Assembly (NCBI RefSeq): GCF_009833495.1
Contig: NZ_WUWG01000007.1
Span: forward strand, 62,001-126,000
Direction of reading: 5' to 3'
DNA: 64,000 nucleotides
From: Oceanomicrobium pacificus
GTDB taxonomy: Bacteria; Pseudomonadota; Alphaproteobacteria; Rhodobacterales; Rhodobacteraceae
This document shows positions 45,341 to 55,005 of this stretch, in pieces (positions within the stretch are counted from its first letter, which is position 1; each line of letters starts with the position of its first letter). The position numbers were made by a program, and so were the translations under genes. The notes under the pieces were generated by a model. That model worked only from the letters and a program-made list of their open reading frames with translations. It was not told where the DNA came from and did not search any database.

Positions 45341-46861
45341 ATGGACACGATTCTGGAGATGCGCGGCATCACCAAGTCCTTCCCCGGCGTGAAGGCCCTG
45401 GATGATGTCAACCTGCGCGTCCGCCGCGGCGAGATCCACGCGCTCGTGGGCGAGAATGGCGCAGGAAAATCGACCCTGATGAAAGTGCTGAGCGGCGTTT
45501 ATCCGCATGGCAGCTACGAGGGCGAGATCCTGTTCAACGGCGCCGAACAGCGGTTCAACGGCATTGCCGACAGCGAACGCGAAGGCGTCATCATCATCCA
45601 TCAGGAACTGGCGCTGGTGCCGCTCCTGTCGATTGCGGAGAATATCTTTCTTGGCAACGAGATTGCGCCGAAGGGCGTGGTCAACTGGCCGGAGACCTTC
45701 GCCCGCACCGAAGCGCTGCTGAAAAAGGTCGGTCTGCGCGAAAAGCCGACGACACTTGTCGACGCGCTCGGGGTCGGCAAGCAGCAGCTGGTGGAGATCG
45801 CCAAGGCGCTGTCCAAGGAAGTGAAGCTCCTCATCCTCGACGAGCCGACCGCCTCCTTGCAGGAAAATGACAGCCAGGCGCTTCTGGACCTCCTGATGGA
45901 ATTCCGGGAACAGGGGATCACCTCGATCCTGATTTCCCACAAGCTCAACGAGATCAGCCGTGTGGCCGACAGCATCACAGTGCTGCGCGACGGGGCGACG
46001 GTTTCCACACTCGATTGCCATGCCGAAACGATTTCGGAGGACCGGATCATCCTCGACATGGTCGGGCGTGACATGGCGCACCGCTATCCCGAACGTGTGC
46101 CGCAGATCGGCGAGACACTGTTCGAGCTGGAAAACTGGAATGTCTACCATCAGGACCATGCCGAACGGCACCTGATCCGCGACGTGAACCTGCGGGTCGC
46201 ACGCGGCGAAGTGGTCGGCATTGCCGGTCTGATGGGGTCGGGGCGCACCGAACTGGCAATGAGCGTTTTCGGCCGGTCCTACGGGCAGAACATTTCCGGC
46301 ACGGCGCGGCTCAATGGAACGGAAGTGGATCTGTCCACCATCGACCGCGCGGTGGATGCCGGGCTGGCCTATGTCACCGAGGACCGCAAGAGCCTCGGCC
46401 TCGTGCTGGAGGAAAGCATTGCGCGCAACATCACGCTGGCGAACCTGCCCGGCGTGTCGGCGCGCGGTGTGATCGACGATACGGCCGAGCGCCGCGTGGC
46501 CGAGGATTACCGCCAGAAGATCAACATCCGCACGCCCAATATCTTCCAGCAGGTCGTGAACCTGTCAGGGGGCAACCAGCAGAAGGTCGTGCTGGCCAAA
46601 TGGCTCTTTGCCGAGCCCGACGTGCTGATCCTCGACGAGCCGACACGCGGCATCGATGTCGGCGCGAAATATGAAATCTATTCGATCATCAACCAGCTCG
46701 CGGCAGAGGGCAAAGGGGTCATCATGATCTCCTCCGAGATGCCGGAACTGCTGGGCATGTGTGACCGGATCTACGTGATGAATGAAGGCGCCTTTGCAGG
46801 GGAGCTGGCCGCTTCGGAAGCCAGCCAGGAAAAGATCATGTCGATGATCGTGAGCGCCTGA
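45341..46861 (+). CDS. gguA: multiple-monosaccharide ABC transporter ATPase GguA (MmsA)
   Basis: Sugar-importer ATPase with two fused nucleotide-binding domains, 506 residues, the usual length. Domain 1 carries Walker [17 protein letters not shown] and Walker [12 protein letters not shown]. Domain 2 carries the degenerate P-loop [16 protein letters not shown], signature [16 protein letters not shown] and Walker [15 protein letters not shown]. The asymmetry between the two P-loops is standard for this carbohydrate-uptake class 2 (RbsA/XylG-like) family. It lies between chvE and the permease gene, 11 bases upstream of the latter. Confidence 0.96.
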   Translation: MDTILEMRGITKSFPGVKALDDVNLRVRRGEIHALVGENGAGKSTLMKVLSGVYPHGSYEGEILFNGAEQRFNGIADSEREGVIIIHQELALVPLLSIAENIFLGNEIAPKGVVNWPETFARTEALLKKVGLREKPTTLVDALGVGKQQLVEIAKALSKEVKLLILDEPTASLQENDSQALLDLLMEFREQGITSILISHKLNEISRVADSITVLRDGATVSTLDCHAETISEDRIILDMVGRDMAHRYPERVPQIGETLFELENWNVYHQDHAERHLIRDVNLRVARGEVVGIAGLMGSGRTELAMSVFGRSYGQNISGTARLNGTEVDLSTIDRAVDAGLAYVTEDRKSLGLVLEESIARNITLANLPGVSARGVIDDTAERRVAEDYRQKINIRTPNIFQQVVNLSGGNQQKVVLAKWLFAEPDVLILDEPTRGIDVGAKYEIYSIINQLAAEGKGVIMISSEMPELLGMCDRIYVMNEGAFAGELAASEASQEKIMSMIVSA

Positions 46862-46872
46862 GGGAGAGTGAA

Positions 46873-48051
46873 ATGTCCGAGCAAAATGAAACCTCGATGG
46901 GCGGCTTTCTGAAAAGCCATCTGCGCGAATACGGGATGCTGGTGGCGCTGGTCGTCATCATGGTCTTCTTCCAGTTCATGACCGAGGGCACGCTGATGCG
47001 TCCCGTGAACCTGACGAACCTCTTCCTTCAGAACAGCTACATCATCATCATGGCGCTGGGGATGCTCCTCGTTATCGTTGCGGGCCATATTGACCTCTCG
47101 GTCGGTTCGGTCGTCGGCTTCATCGGCGCGATGGCGGCGGTGATGATGGTGAATTACGACCTGCCGGTCTGGTTGACGATTCCCATCTGTCTTGTCACCG
47201 GCGCGATCATCGGCGCGGCGCAGGGCTACTGGATCGCCTATTGGAAGATCCCGAGCTTCATCGTGACGCTTGCAGGCATGCTGGTCTTCAAGGGCCTGAC
47301 GCTCTGGCTGCTCGCCGGCCAGTCCGTCGGTCCGTTCCCCAAGAGCTTCCAGCTTCTGTCCACTGGCTTCGTGCCCGACATATTCGGCAGCGGGAAACCG
47401 AACCTGACCGCGCTCCTGCTCGGGATCGTTCTGGCGCTCGCCATTGTGGCGCTCGGGCTGCGCGAACGGGCACGGCAGCAGAAATTCGGCACCGTGGACG
47501 AGCCCGGTCCGGTTTTCTGGATCAAGAACGGTCTGGTGGCTGCGGCGATCATCTATGTCTCCTACCTCCTGTCCACCTATCGCGGGCTGCCCAATGTGCT
47601 CATCACCATGGCGGTGCTGACGATGGTCTACACGTTCATCACCAACCGCACGACGGTGGGGCGGCGGATCTACGCGCTCGGCGGCAACGAGAAAGCGGCG
47701 AAACTGTCCGGCATCAACACCGAGCGGCTGACCTTCCTGACATTTGCCAACATGGGGATGCTGGCGGCACTGGCAGGCCTGATCTTTGCTGCGCGTCTCA
47801 ACACGGCAACGCCGAAAGCCGGTCTGGCCTTCGAGCTTGACGTCATCGCGGCTGTCTTCATCGGCGGGGCGTCCATGTCCGGCGGGGTCGGCAAGATCAT
47901 CGGGGCCGTGGTCGGCGCCTTCATCATGGGTGTGATGAACAACGGCATGTCGATCCTCGGTGTCGGGATCGACTGGCAGCAGGTCATCAAGGGTCTGGTG
48001 CTGCTCGCAGCCGTGATTTTCGATGTCTACAACAAGAACAAATCGAGCTGA
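46873..48051 (+). CDS. gguB: multiple-monosaccharide ABC transporter permease GguB (MmsB)
   Basis: Inner-membrane permease of 392 residues with about ten hydrophobic segments. The ribose/xylose-permease signature AGHIDLSVGSVVGFIGA is at about residues 73-89. The cytoplasmic ALGGNEKAAKLSGINTERL motif and the C-terminal FIGGASMSGGVGKIIGAVVG are also present. An insertion of about 50 residues with a charged loop (LRERARQQKFGTVDEPGPVF) is typical of GguB/XylH proteins. The start follows GAGGGAGAG, 11 bases after gguA. It forms a homodimeric channel with GguA on the cytoplasmic side. Confidence 0.96.
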   Translation: MSEQNETSMGGFLKSHLREYGMLVALVVIMVFFQFMTEGTLMRPVNLTNLFLQNSYIIIMALGMLLVIVAGHIDLSVGSVVGFIGAMAAVMMVNYDLPVWLTIPICLVTGAIIGAAQGYWIAYWKIPSFIVTLAGMLVFKGLTLWLLAGQSVGPFPKSFQLLSTGFVPDIFGSGKPNLTALLLGIVLALAIVALGLRERARQQKFGTVDEPGPVFWIKNGLVAAAIIYVSYLLSTYRGLPNVLITMAVLTMVYTFITNRTTVGRRIYALGGNEKAAKLSGINTERLTFLTFANMGMLAALAGLIFAARLNTATPKAGLAFELDVIAAVFIGGASMSGGVGKIIGAVVGAFIMGVMNNGMSILGVGIDWQQVIKGLVLLAAVIFDVYNKNKSS

Positions 48052-48062
48052 GGAGACCTGCG

Positions 48063-49034
48063 ATGTTCCTGTCCCAAACCCATACGGGCGATGTGATCTG
48101 GCGGGTCGGCGAAGAGGCCCGGATCGTGCGCGACACGCGGGGCACATACGACCTTGCGCAAGGGGCCATTGCCGCAGGACACGGGATTGCCGCGGAGGTG
48201 ACGGCCCGTGGTCTCGGCGACGCGGTCGACCTTCCCGCCCTTGCCGAAGGGGGGCTGCTGGATTGCCCGATACGCCATCCGGACGCGGCACATATGTTCC
48301 TGACCGGCACCGGGCTGACGCATCTGGGCTCGGCTTCAACCCGTGACGCGATGCATGCCGACGCATCGGCCGAGGATCTGACCGACAGCATGAAGATGTT
48401 CCGGATGGGACTGGAGGACGGCAAACCTGATGCGGGCAAGACCGGTGTCCAGCCCGAATGGTTCTACAAGGGCACCGGCGCGGTCGCCGTGGCGCCGGGC
48501 CAGCCGCTCACCTCGCCCGCCTTCGCGCTCGACGGGGGCGAGGAGCCGGAGATCGCGGGCATCTACCTGATCGGCGCGGACGGGCAGCCGTTCCGTCTCG
48601 GCTTTGCGCTCTCAAACGAGTTTTCCGACCATGTGACGGAACGGATCAACTACCTTTATCTGGCCCATTCCAAGCTCCGGCCCGCGAGCTTCGGACCGGA
48701 AATCCGCACCGGTGACCTGCCGGCGGATGTGCGCGGCATGTCGCGCATCCTGCGGGATGGCAAGGTGATCTGGGAAAAGCCTTTCCTGTCGGGCGAAGAC
48801 AACATGTCCCATTCGCTGGCCAATCTCGAACATCACCATTTCAAGTACGGCCTTTTCTGCCAGCCGGGCGATCTGCATGTGCATATGTTCGGCACGGCCA
48901 CCCTGTCCTTCGCAGACGGGATCGAGACCGCACCCGGCGACATGTTCGAGATCGAAGCGCCCGATTTCGGGCAGGCGCTGCGCAACCCGCTGGCGCAGGA
49001 CCGTGGCGCCGCACCGCAGGTGGTTGCGCTGTGA
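48063..49034 (+). CDS. gguC: GguC/AraD1-family protein (fumarylacetoacetase-like)
   Basis: A 323-residue soluble protein of the GguC/AraD1 group, related to the fumarylacetoacetase fold used by 2-keto-3-deoxy-sugar-acid dehydratases and aldolases. Visible segments are FLTGTGLTHLGSASTRDAMH, QPEWFYKGTGAVAV and a metal-site-like EIAGIYLIG followed by FALSNEFSDH. In other bacteria it lies beside gguAB, as here (11 bases after gguB), and related proteins act on 2-keto-3-deoxy-L-arabonate. With the downstream dehydrogenase and sugar-acid dehydratase it would complete a non-phosphorylative pentose or hexose pathway; the step is inferred. Confidence 0.88.
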   Translation: MFLSQTHTGDVIWRVGEEARIVRDTRGTYDLAQGAIAAGHGIAAEVTARGLGDAVDLPALAEGGLLDCPIRHPDAAHMFLTGTGLTHLGSASTRDAMHADASAEDLTDSMKMFRMGLEDGKPDAGKTGVQPEWFYKGTGAVAVAPGQPLTSPAFALDGGEEPEIAGIYLIGADGQPFRLGFALSNEFSDHVTERINYLYLAHSKLRPASFGPEIRTGDLPADVRGMSRILRDGKVIWEKPFLSGEDNMSHSLANLEHHHFKYGLFCQPGDLHVHMFGTATLSFADGIETAPGDMFEIEAPDFGQALRNPLAQDRGAAPQVVAL

Positions 49035-49798
49035 GCGACCGAAGCGCCCGATATCCCGACCTTGCGGACCGGTCGGTCCTCGTCTCGGGCGGGGCGACGG
49101 GGATCGGTGCCGCGCTCGTGCGGGCCTTTGCCGCGCAGGGCGCGCGAGTCGGCTTTGTCGACATTGATGCGGATGCCGGGGCTGCGCTGGCCACCGAGCT
49201 TGCCTCCGGTCCCGGGTCGGTCACCTTTGCCCCGTGCGATCTGACCGACATCTCCGCCTACCAGACCGCCATGTCCGAGATTGCCAACCTAAACGGTCCG
49301 GTGACCGTGCTTGCCAACAATGCCGCCAATGACCAGCGGCACAGTCTCGACGGGCTGACGCCTGAGGATTTCGATGCGGGCATGGCCGTGAACTTGCGTC
49401 ACGCGCTCTTTGCAGTGCAGGCGGTCGCACCGGGGATGCGGCGCGCCGGCGGCGGGTCGATCATCAATTTCGGGTCCGTCGGCTGGATGATGGCCGCCGG
49501 CGGCTATCCGGTCTATGCGGCGGCCAAGGCGGCCGTGCATGGAATGACCCGCGGTCTTGCCCGTGAACTCGGACCCGACCGGATCCGCGTCAACACGCTC
49601 GTGCCGGGTTGGGTGATGACGGAAAAGCAGCTTCGTCTCTGGGTCGACGAGGCGGCCAAGGAAAAGATCCGAACCAGCCAGTGCCTGCCTGACCCGGTCT
49701 TGCCCGAGGATATCGCCCAGATGGCGCTCTTCCTCGGTTCGGACGTGTCGGCGCGCTGCACGGCACAGAATTACATCGTAGACGGAGGCTGGGTATGA
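49031..49798 (+). CDS. SDR-family dehydrogenase, probable aldose 1-dehydrogenase
   Basis: Classical short-chain dehydrogenase of 255 residues. NAD(P) motif VSGGATGIGAALVRAF, the LANNAAND strand, catalytic serine in NFGSVGWMMAAGG, and the YPVYAAAKAAVHG motif (Tyr-x3-Lys) are all present. The GTG start overlaps the gguC TGA. Its place between gguC and a sugar-acid dehydratase suggests it oxidises the imported aldose (for example L-arabinose, D-galactose or D-xylose) to a lactone. No separate lactonase is seen in the operon. Substrate assignment is by context only. Confidence 0.88.
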   Translation: MSDRSARYPDLADRSVLVSGGATGIGAALVRAFAAQGARVGFVDIDADAGAALATELASGPGSVTFAPCDLTDISAYQTAMSEIANLNGPVTVLANNAANDQRHSLDGLTPEDFDAGMAVNLRHALFAVQAVAPGMRRAGGGSIINFGSVGWMMAAGGYPVYAAAKAAVHGMTRGLARELGPDRIRVNTLVPGWVMTEKQLRLWVDEAAKEKIRTSQCLPDPVLPEDIAQMALFLGSDVSARCTAQNYIVDGGWV

Positions 49799-51540
49799 GC
49801 CGCTTCAAACCGGCCGAATGGCCGCGCAAACTGCGCTCCACCGAATGGTTCGGCGGCACCAGCCGCGACCATATCTATCACCGCTCCTGGATGAAGAACC
49901 AGGGCCTGCCGGCGGACCTGTTCGACGGGCGCCCGGTTGTCGGCATCTGCAATACATGGTCGCAGCTCACGCCATGCAATGCGCATCTGCGCGATCTGGC
50001 CGAGCGGGTGAAACACGGGATCTACGAGGCCGGCGGCCTGCCGCTCGAGTTTCCGGTCTTCTCTACCGGCGAAAGCGCGCTGCGGCCCACGGCCATGATG
50101 TATCGCAACCTTGCCGCGATGGATGTGGAAGAGGCGCTGCGCGCCAATCCGCTCGACGGCGTGGTGTTGCTGGTCGGCTGCGACAAGACCACGCCTGCAT
50201 TGCTGATGGGCGCGGCCTCTGTCGACATTCCCGCCATTGCCGTGTCCGGCGGGCCGATGCTGAACGGCAAGTGGCGCGGACAGGAGGTCGGATCGGGCAC
50301 CGCGCTCTGGCAGATGTCCGAAATGGTCAAATCGGGCGAATTGACCAATGACGATTTCCTGGAGGCCGAACAAGCCATGTCCCGTTCGCCCGGCTCCTGC
50401 AACACGATGGGCACCGCGAGCACCATGGCCTCCATGGCCGAGGCGCTCGGCATGGCGCTCTCTGGCAATGCCGCGATCCCGGCGGTCGACAGCCGGCGGC
50501 GGGTCATGGCGCATCTGACGGGCCGGCGGATCGTGCAGATGGTCAAGGATGACCTGAAACCTTCCGACGTGATGACCCGCGATGCGTTCGAGAATGCGAT
50601 CCGCACCAATGGCGCGATCGGCGGGTCCACCAACGCGGTGATCCACCTGCTTGCGCTCGCGGGCCGGGTCGGGGTCGATCTGACGCTTGATGACTGGGAC
50701 CGGCTTGGGCGCGACGTGGCGACCATCGTTGACCTGATGCCTTCCGGCCGGTTCCTGATGGAAGAATTCTTCTATGCAGGCGGCCTGCCGGTGGTTCTGC
50801 GCCAGCTGGGCGAGGGCGGGCTTCTGCACAAGGACGCGCTGACCGTGTCCGGCACCAGCATCTGGGACGAGGTTCGCGACGCGAAGAACTGGAACCCCGA
50901 GGTGATCCGCCCGGTGTCGAAGGCGCTCACCGGCAGCGGCGGCGTGGCGGTCCTGAAAGGCAACCTCGCGCCGAAAGGGGCGGTTCTGAAACCCTCTGCC
51001 GCAACCCCGGAGTTGATGCAGCATCGCGGGCGGGCCGTGGTGTTTGAAGATATCGACGATTACAAGGCGCGGATCGCGGACGAGGATCTCGACATTGACG
51101 AGACCTGCGTCATGGTCCTGAAAAACTGCGGTCCGCGCGGCTATCCCGGCATGTCCGAGGTTGGCAACATGGGCTTGCCGCCGAAAGTGCTCCGCAAGGG
51201 GATCAAGGACATGGTGCGGATCTCCGATGCGCGCATGTCGGGCACGGCCTATGGCACGGTCGTGCTGCACACTTCGCCTGAAGCCGCTGTGGGCGGTCCA
51301 CTGGCGGTGGTCCGCGACGGGGACATGATCGAGCTCGACGTGGCCGCGCGCCGGCTCCATCTCGACATTCCCGATGCGGAACTGGAAGCGCGTCTTGCGG
51401 AATGGACGCCGCGCCATGACGTGCCGACGGCGGGCTATGCCAAGCTCTTCCATGACCATGTCCAAGGGGCCGATACCGGAGCCGATTTCGACTTTCTGGT
51501 TGGCAGCCGGGGCCATGAGGTGCCGCGCGACAGCCACTGA
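49795..51540 (+). CDS. IlvD/Edd-family sugar-acid dehydratase (L-arabinonate dehydratase-like)
   Basis: A 581-residue iron-sulfur dehydratase. Fe-S ligand regions are GICNTWSQLTPCNAHL, LLVGCDKTTPALLMG and the later SRSPGSCNTMGTASTMASM. Mg/substrate segments include IGGSTNAVIHLLALAGR and CGPRGYPGMSEVGNMGLP. The N-terminus KLRSTEWFGGTSRDHIYHRS is typical of the pentonate/aldonate branch (L-arabinonate, D-xylonate, D-fuconate) and distinguishes it from biosynthetic IlvD. It would remove water from an aldonate to give a 2-keto-3-deoxy acid. ATGA overlap with the dehydrogenase makes it the last gene of the sugar operon. Confidence 0.93.
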   Translation: MSRFKPAEWPRKLRSTEWFGGTSRDHIYHRSWMKNQGLPADLFDGRPVVGICNTWSQLTPCNAHLRDLAERVKHGIYEAGGLPLEFPVFSTGESALRPTAMMYRNLAAMDVEEALRANPLDGVVLLVGCDKTTPALLMGAASVDIPAIAVSGGPMLNGKWRGQEVGSGTALWQMSEMVKSGELTNDDFLEAEQAMSRSPGSCNTMGTASTMASMAEALGMALSGNAAIPAVDSRRRVMAHLTGRRIVQMVKDDLKPSDVMTRDAFENAIRTNGAIGGSTNAVIHLLALAGRVGVDLTLDDWDRLGRDVATIVDLMPSGRFLMEEFFYAGGLPVVLRQLGEGGLLHKDALTVSGTSIWDEVRDAKNWNPEVIRPVSKALTGSGGVAVLKGNLAPKGAVLKPSAATPELMQHRGRAVVFEDIDDYKARIADEDLDIDETCVMVLKNCGPRGYPGMSEVGNMGLPPKVLRKGIKDMVRISDARMSGTAYGTVVLHTSPEAAVGGPLAVVRDGDMIELDVAARRLHLDIPDAELEARLAEWTPRHDVPTAGYAKLFHDHVQGADTGADFDFLVGSRGHEVPRDSH

Positions 51541-51568
51541 TTGCCTGTGGTCTGTCCTGCGCGCCGGC

Positions 51569-51619
51569 CCCGGGCGACGCGGTGTGGGCTGCCCCCACCG
51601 CCGCGCCGTGTCGCCCGGG
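51569..51619 (+). terminator. hairpin downstream of the sugar operon, probable terminator
   Basis: CCCGGGCGAC (51569-51578) pairs perfectly with GTCGCCCGGG (51610-51619), and the internal GTGGG/CCCAC can extend it into a long imperfect stem. It lies 28 bases after the dehydratase stop and 94 bases before the next operon. There is no T-tract, so termination strength is uncertain. Confidence 0.5.
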
Positions 51620-51713
51620 TCACGCGCGCTGGCCCGTCATGGGCTGCTGACTGTCACGCGGTTGAAATTAACTAAATTGCAGCCTATCGCTGGAAAGGCC
51701 CGGTGTCCCTCCG

Positions 51714-53525
51714 GTGCCAGTTGAAAGCGTAATTGTGGCCCCGAAAGACAGCCCCCCTTCCGAACCGCAGGCCGATCCGTCCGCCCGAGTCCGATCCAAG
51801 GAGAAACCACCCGCTGCAAAAGGGTCGGTGCTGGCCGGTGCGGTGCAGGAGGTGCGCGGCAGGCTTCTGTCCATCGGTGTCTTCTCGGTCTTCATCAATC
51901 TGCTGATGCTGACGGGGCCGCTCTTCATGCTGCAGGTCTATGACCGTGTCCTGACCAGCCGGTCGGAAGCGACGCTGGCTGCACTCGTGCTTCTGGTCGG
52001 CGGCCTCTATGTCGCGTTTGGCTGTCTCGATTTCGTGCGCGGCCGGTTGATGATGCGCGTGGGCGCGACGTTGCAGAGCCGCGTCGGTCCCCCGACTTTT
52101 GCCGCAACGTTGCGCGCCCCCGCGAGCCAGCGCGGCCCGGCATCCAGCGCGCTCGACGATCTCGATTCCGTGGGCCGTTTTTTTGCCGCGCCGGCGGCTG
52201 CGGCGCTTCTCGACCTTCCCTGGGCGCCGATCTTTCTGGCGGCCATTTTCGTCTTCGATCCGTTTCTCGGCTGGCTGGCGCTTGCGGGCGCAGCCCTGCT
52301 CGTGGCCCTGATGGTTGCGGCGCAGGCCATCAGCCGCGCCCCCGGAGAAGCGGCCAACCGCGATGCTGCGGAGGCCGCGCGCTTCGCAGGCCGCATCCGG
52401 TCGGACGCTGATACGGTGCTCGGCCTCGGCATGGACAGCGCGACGGTGACCCGCTGGACGGAGATGCGCAGCGCCGCGCTTGACCGTGGCATGCAGTTTG
52501 CCGACCGGACGGGCGGCATGGCCGCGCTGACCCGCGCGCTGCGGCTCTTCCTGCAATCGCTGATGCTGGCCGCGGGCGCGTGGCTGGTGCTTCAGGGCTC
52601 GCTTACGGCCGGTGCAATGATTGCGGCCTCGATCCTGCTCGGACGCGCGTTGGCACCTGTTGAATCGCTGCTTGGCCAGTGGGGCACGGTCCTGCGCGCC
52701 CGGCAGGGATGGCGCAACTTGCACCAGCTTCATGCGGCCCTGCCGGACAGCGCGCCGCGCACCGATCTGCCGCGACCCGATGCGCAGCTTGACCTGACGG
52801 ATCTGGGACTGGCCGATCCGTCGCGCCGCCGGTTGCTGTTGCGCGGGATCAGCTGTTCCGTGGCGCCGGGGCAGGCACTCGGCGTGATCGGCGAAAGCGC
52901 GAGCGGCAAGTCGACGCTGGCGCGGGTGCTCACGGGCCTCTGGCCGCCGAGCACAGGCACGGTACGGCTTGGCGGAGTGACACTCGACCAGTTCACGCCC
53001 GAAGCGCGGGCCGCGCATATCGGTTTCCTGCCGCAGACGGTGCAGCTCTTCCCCGGCACGATTGCGCAGAATATCGCCCGGCTGGACGAGGCGCCCGACG
53101 CCGACGCGGTTGTCGCGGCCGCGCGCACGGCCGGTGCACATGAGATGATCCTGAAACTGCCGGACGGCTATGACACGCGGATCGAGCATGCGGGTGAAAT
53201 CCTGTCCGGCGGTCAGGTGCAGCGGATCGGGCTGGCGCGGGCGCTTTTCGGCGCGCCGGTCTGTCTTGTGCTCGACGAACCCAATGCCAATCTCGACGCG
53301 ACCGGATCGGCCGCGCTTAATGCCGCGATCCGCGCGCATAAGGCGGCTGGCGGAATTGCCGTCATCATGGCGCACCGCCCGGCCGCGATTGCCGAATGTG
53401 ACCTGCTGATGGTCCTGTCTGACGGGGCGATGCGCGCGCTCGGGCCGCGCGACGAGGTGCTGCGCAAGCAGGTCAGGAACCATGCCACAGTGCTCGGCGG
53501 TGCGGGCGCGGAGGCCAGATCATGA
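51714..53525 (+). CDS. type I secretion ABC transporter (PrtD/HasD-like)
   Basis: Inner-membrane exporter ATPase of 603 residues. A proline- and charge-rich N-terminus of about 40 residues precedes the membrane domain, which opens with the family segment FSVFINLLMLTGPLFMLQVY-DRVLTSRSEATL. The nucleotide-binding domain has Walker A GESASGKSTLARVLTG, signature EILSGGQVQRIGLARAL and Walker B LVLDEPNANLD. It lacks the C39-like domain found in the exporter at 10.5 kb, so this is the PrtD-type class that exports C-terminally signalled RTX proteins. The GTG start at 51714 has no obvious ribosome binding site. ATGA couples it to the adaptor gene. Confidence 0.93.
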   Translation: MPVESVIVAPKDSPPSEPQADPSARVRSKEKPPAAKGSVLAGAVQEVRGRLLSIGVFSVFINLLMLTGPLFMLQVYDRVLTSRSEATLAALVLLVGGLYVAFGCLDFVRGRLMMRVGATLQSRVGPPTFAATLRAPASQRGPASSALDDLDSVGRFFAAPAAAALLDLPWAPIFLAAIFVFDPFLGWLALAGAALLVALMVAAQAISRAPGEAANRDAAEAARFAGRIRSDADTVLGLGMDSATVTRWTEMRSAALDRGMQFADRTGGMAALTRALRLFLQSLMLAAGAWLVLQGSLTAGAMIAASILLGRALAPVESLLGQWGTVLRARQGWRNLHQLHAALPDSAPRTDLPRPDAQLDLTDLGLADPSRRRLLLRGISCSVAPGQALGVIGESASGKSTLARVLTGLWPPSTGTVRLGGVTLDQFTPEARAAHIGFLPQTVQLFPGTIAQNIARLDEAPDADAVVAAARTAGAHEMILKLPDGYDTRIEHAGEILSGGQVQRIGLARALFGAPVCLVLDEPNANLDATGSAALNAAIRAHKAAGGIAVIMAHRPAAIAECDLLMVLSDGAMRALGPRDEVLRKQVRNHATVLGGAGAEARS

Positions 53526-54823
53526 AACAGGGCAGCGGATGGGGCGGTGCGGCGCTCATGGCGCTCGGCTGGGGCACGGTGATCCTTCTGGTTCTGGGGC
53601 TTGGCCTCTGGGGCACGCAGGCGCGCCTGTCGGGCGCGGTCGTTGCCTCTGGCCGGGTCGTCGTCGAACTGGACGGGCAGGTGGTTGAGCATGATACCGG
53701 CGGTCGTGTGGCCGAGATCCTCGTGGACGAGGGTGACCGGGTGGAAGCCAACGATATCCTGATGCGGCTCGACGGATCCGCGCTGCGGTCCGAGCGGGCC
53801 ATTCAGGCAAGCCTGTCGGATGAATTGGCCGCGCGGATGGCCCGGCTTGAGGCCGAGCGCGACGGGGCGGGCGAGATGGTCACACCGGACGGGCTGGTCG
53901 ACCGGATGGCCGACCCGGCGGTGCATGACCTTGTTGCGGGCCAGCACCGGTTGTTCGCGGCACGTGCGGAAACGCTACAGGCGGAAGTGGACGGGCTAGA
54001 GGAGCAGAAGCGCCAGATCGCAGAAGAAGTGGCAGGACAGTCCAGCCAGATCGAGGCGGTCGATCGGCAATTGGAGTTGGCTGCGAGTGAACTTGCGGAT
54101 GTGGAAAACCTGCGCGCGAAGGGGCTGACCTCGACCGCGCGGCTTCTGACCCTGCAGCGGGAGATTGCGCGACTCGAAGGGCTGAAAGGCGAGTTGATCG
54201 CGGCCAAGGCGCGCAACCGCGGCCGGATGGTCGAGCTTGATATTTCCGCGCTCCGGCTCCACTCGGCGCGGCGCGAACAGGCGATCACCGAATTGCGGCA
54301 GGTCGCGGCGGCGGCAGCGGAAACCGGCGAGCGGCTGGCGGCGCTGGATGAAAAGATCGCGCGTCTCGATCTGCGCGCGCCGGTGTCGGGCTATGTCCAT
54401 TCGCTGTCGGTCAGGGCGGTGAATGCTGTTTTGCGGCCCGCCGAGCCGGTGCTGACGATCGTGGCGGACAGCGACCCGCTTGTGGTCACCGCGCGGGTCC
54501 GCCCGACCGATGTGGACAATGTCTATCCCGGCCAGCCCGCGACCTTGCGTTTCGTGGCGTTCGATGCGCGGTCGACACCGGATGTGGCGGGCACGGTCGA
54601 GCGCCTGTCGCCCGATGCGCTCGCGGATGAGGCGACGGGCGAGACCTATTACAGCGTCCGCATCCGTCCCGAAGCGGACAGTCTGGCGGCACTGGGCGAC
54701 GCGCAGCCCCTGCGGCCCGGCATGCCTGTCGAGGCCTTCCTGACGACCGTGGAACAGGCGCCGCTGACCTATCTGGTCAAGCCGTTCACCGACTATTTCC
54801 GGCACGCGTTCCGCGAAAGCTGA
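53522..54823 (+). CDS. HlyD-family periplasmic adaptor (PrtE-like) of the second type I exporter
   Basis: Membrane-fusion protein of 433 residues. One N-terminal membrane helix (about residues 10-35), lipoyl half VVEHDTGGRVAEILVDEGDR, a coiled coil with alternating Leu/Glu/Arg of about 170 residues, the second lipoyl half LRAPVSGYVHSLSVRAV, and the PrtE-typical C-terminus PLTYLVKPFTDYFRHAFRES. It overlaps the ABC gene start/stop by 4 bases. No TolC-like gene accompanies this pair, so it must borrow a pore, possibly the one at 9.1 kb or a housekeeping TolC. Confidence 0.94.
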   Translation: MKQGSGWGGAALMALGWGTVILLVLGLGLWGTQARLSGAVVASGRVVVELDGQVVEHDTGGRVAEILVDEGDRVEANDILMRLDGSALRSERAIQASLSDELAARMARLEAERDGAGEMVTPDGLVDRMADPAVHDLVAGQHRLFAARAETLQAEVDGLEEQKRQIAEEVAGQSSQIEAVDRQLELAASELADVENLRAKGLTSTARLLTLQREIARLEGLKGELIAAKARNRGRMVELDISALRLHSARREQAITELRQVAAAAAETGERLAALDEKIARLDLRAPVSGYVHSLSVRAVNAVLRPAEPVLTIVADSDPLVVTARVRPTDVDNVYPGQPATLRFVAFDARSTPDVAGTVERLSPDALADEATGETYYSVRIRPEADSLAALGDAQPLRPGMPVEAFLTTVEQAPLTYLVKPFTDYFRHAFRES

Positions 54824-55005
54824 GGGTGCCGACCCGTCCAGCTTGTGCAAAGAAGGGTTCACACGGTCCGCCGGAAAAGACGCGCGCGCCCCTTTTCGGC
54901 GAATGAATTGTAATTCTTCACATATTTTCTAGTGATTTATCTCAAACATTTGATACCGTGACGCTAAAGTCAGGTGCCGTTCGTGACCTCGGGTGGCCTT
55001 TGTAA
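54824..55005 (+). promoter_or_regulatory. AT-rich leader/promoter region before the FG-GAP/RTX gene
   Basis: This 182-base gap contains a block at about 54900-54960 that is far more AT-rich than the coding DNA around it. It includes the palindrome GAATT-GT-AATTC (54905-54916) and several TATTTT/TTTATC-like hexamers. It probably carries a separate promoter for the secreted protein; no exact -35/-10 pair can be fixed. Confidence 0.4.
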
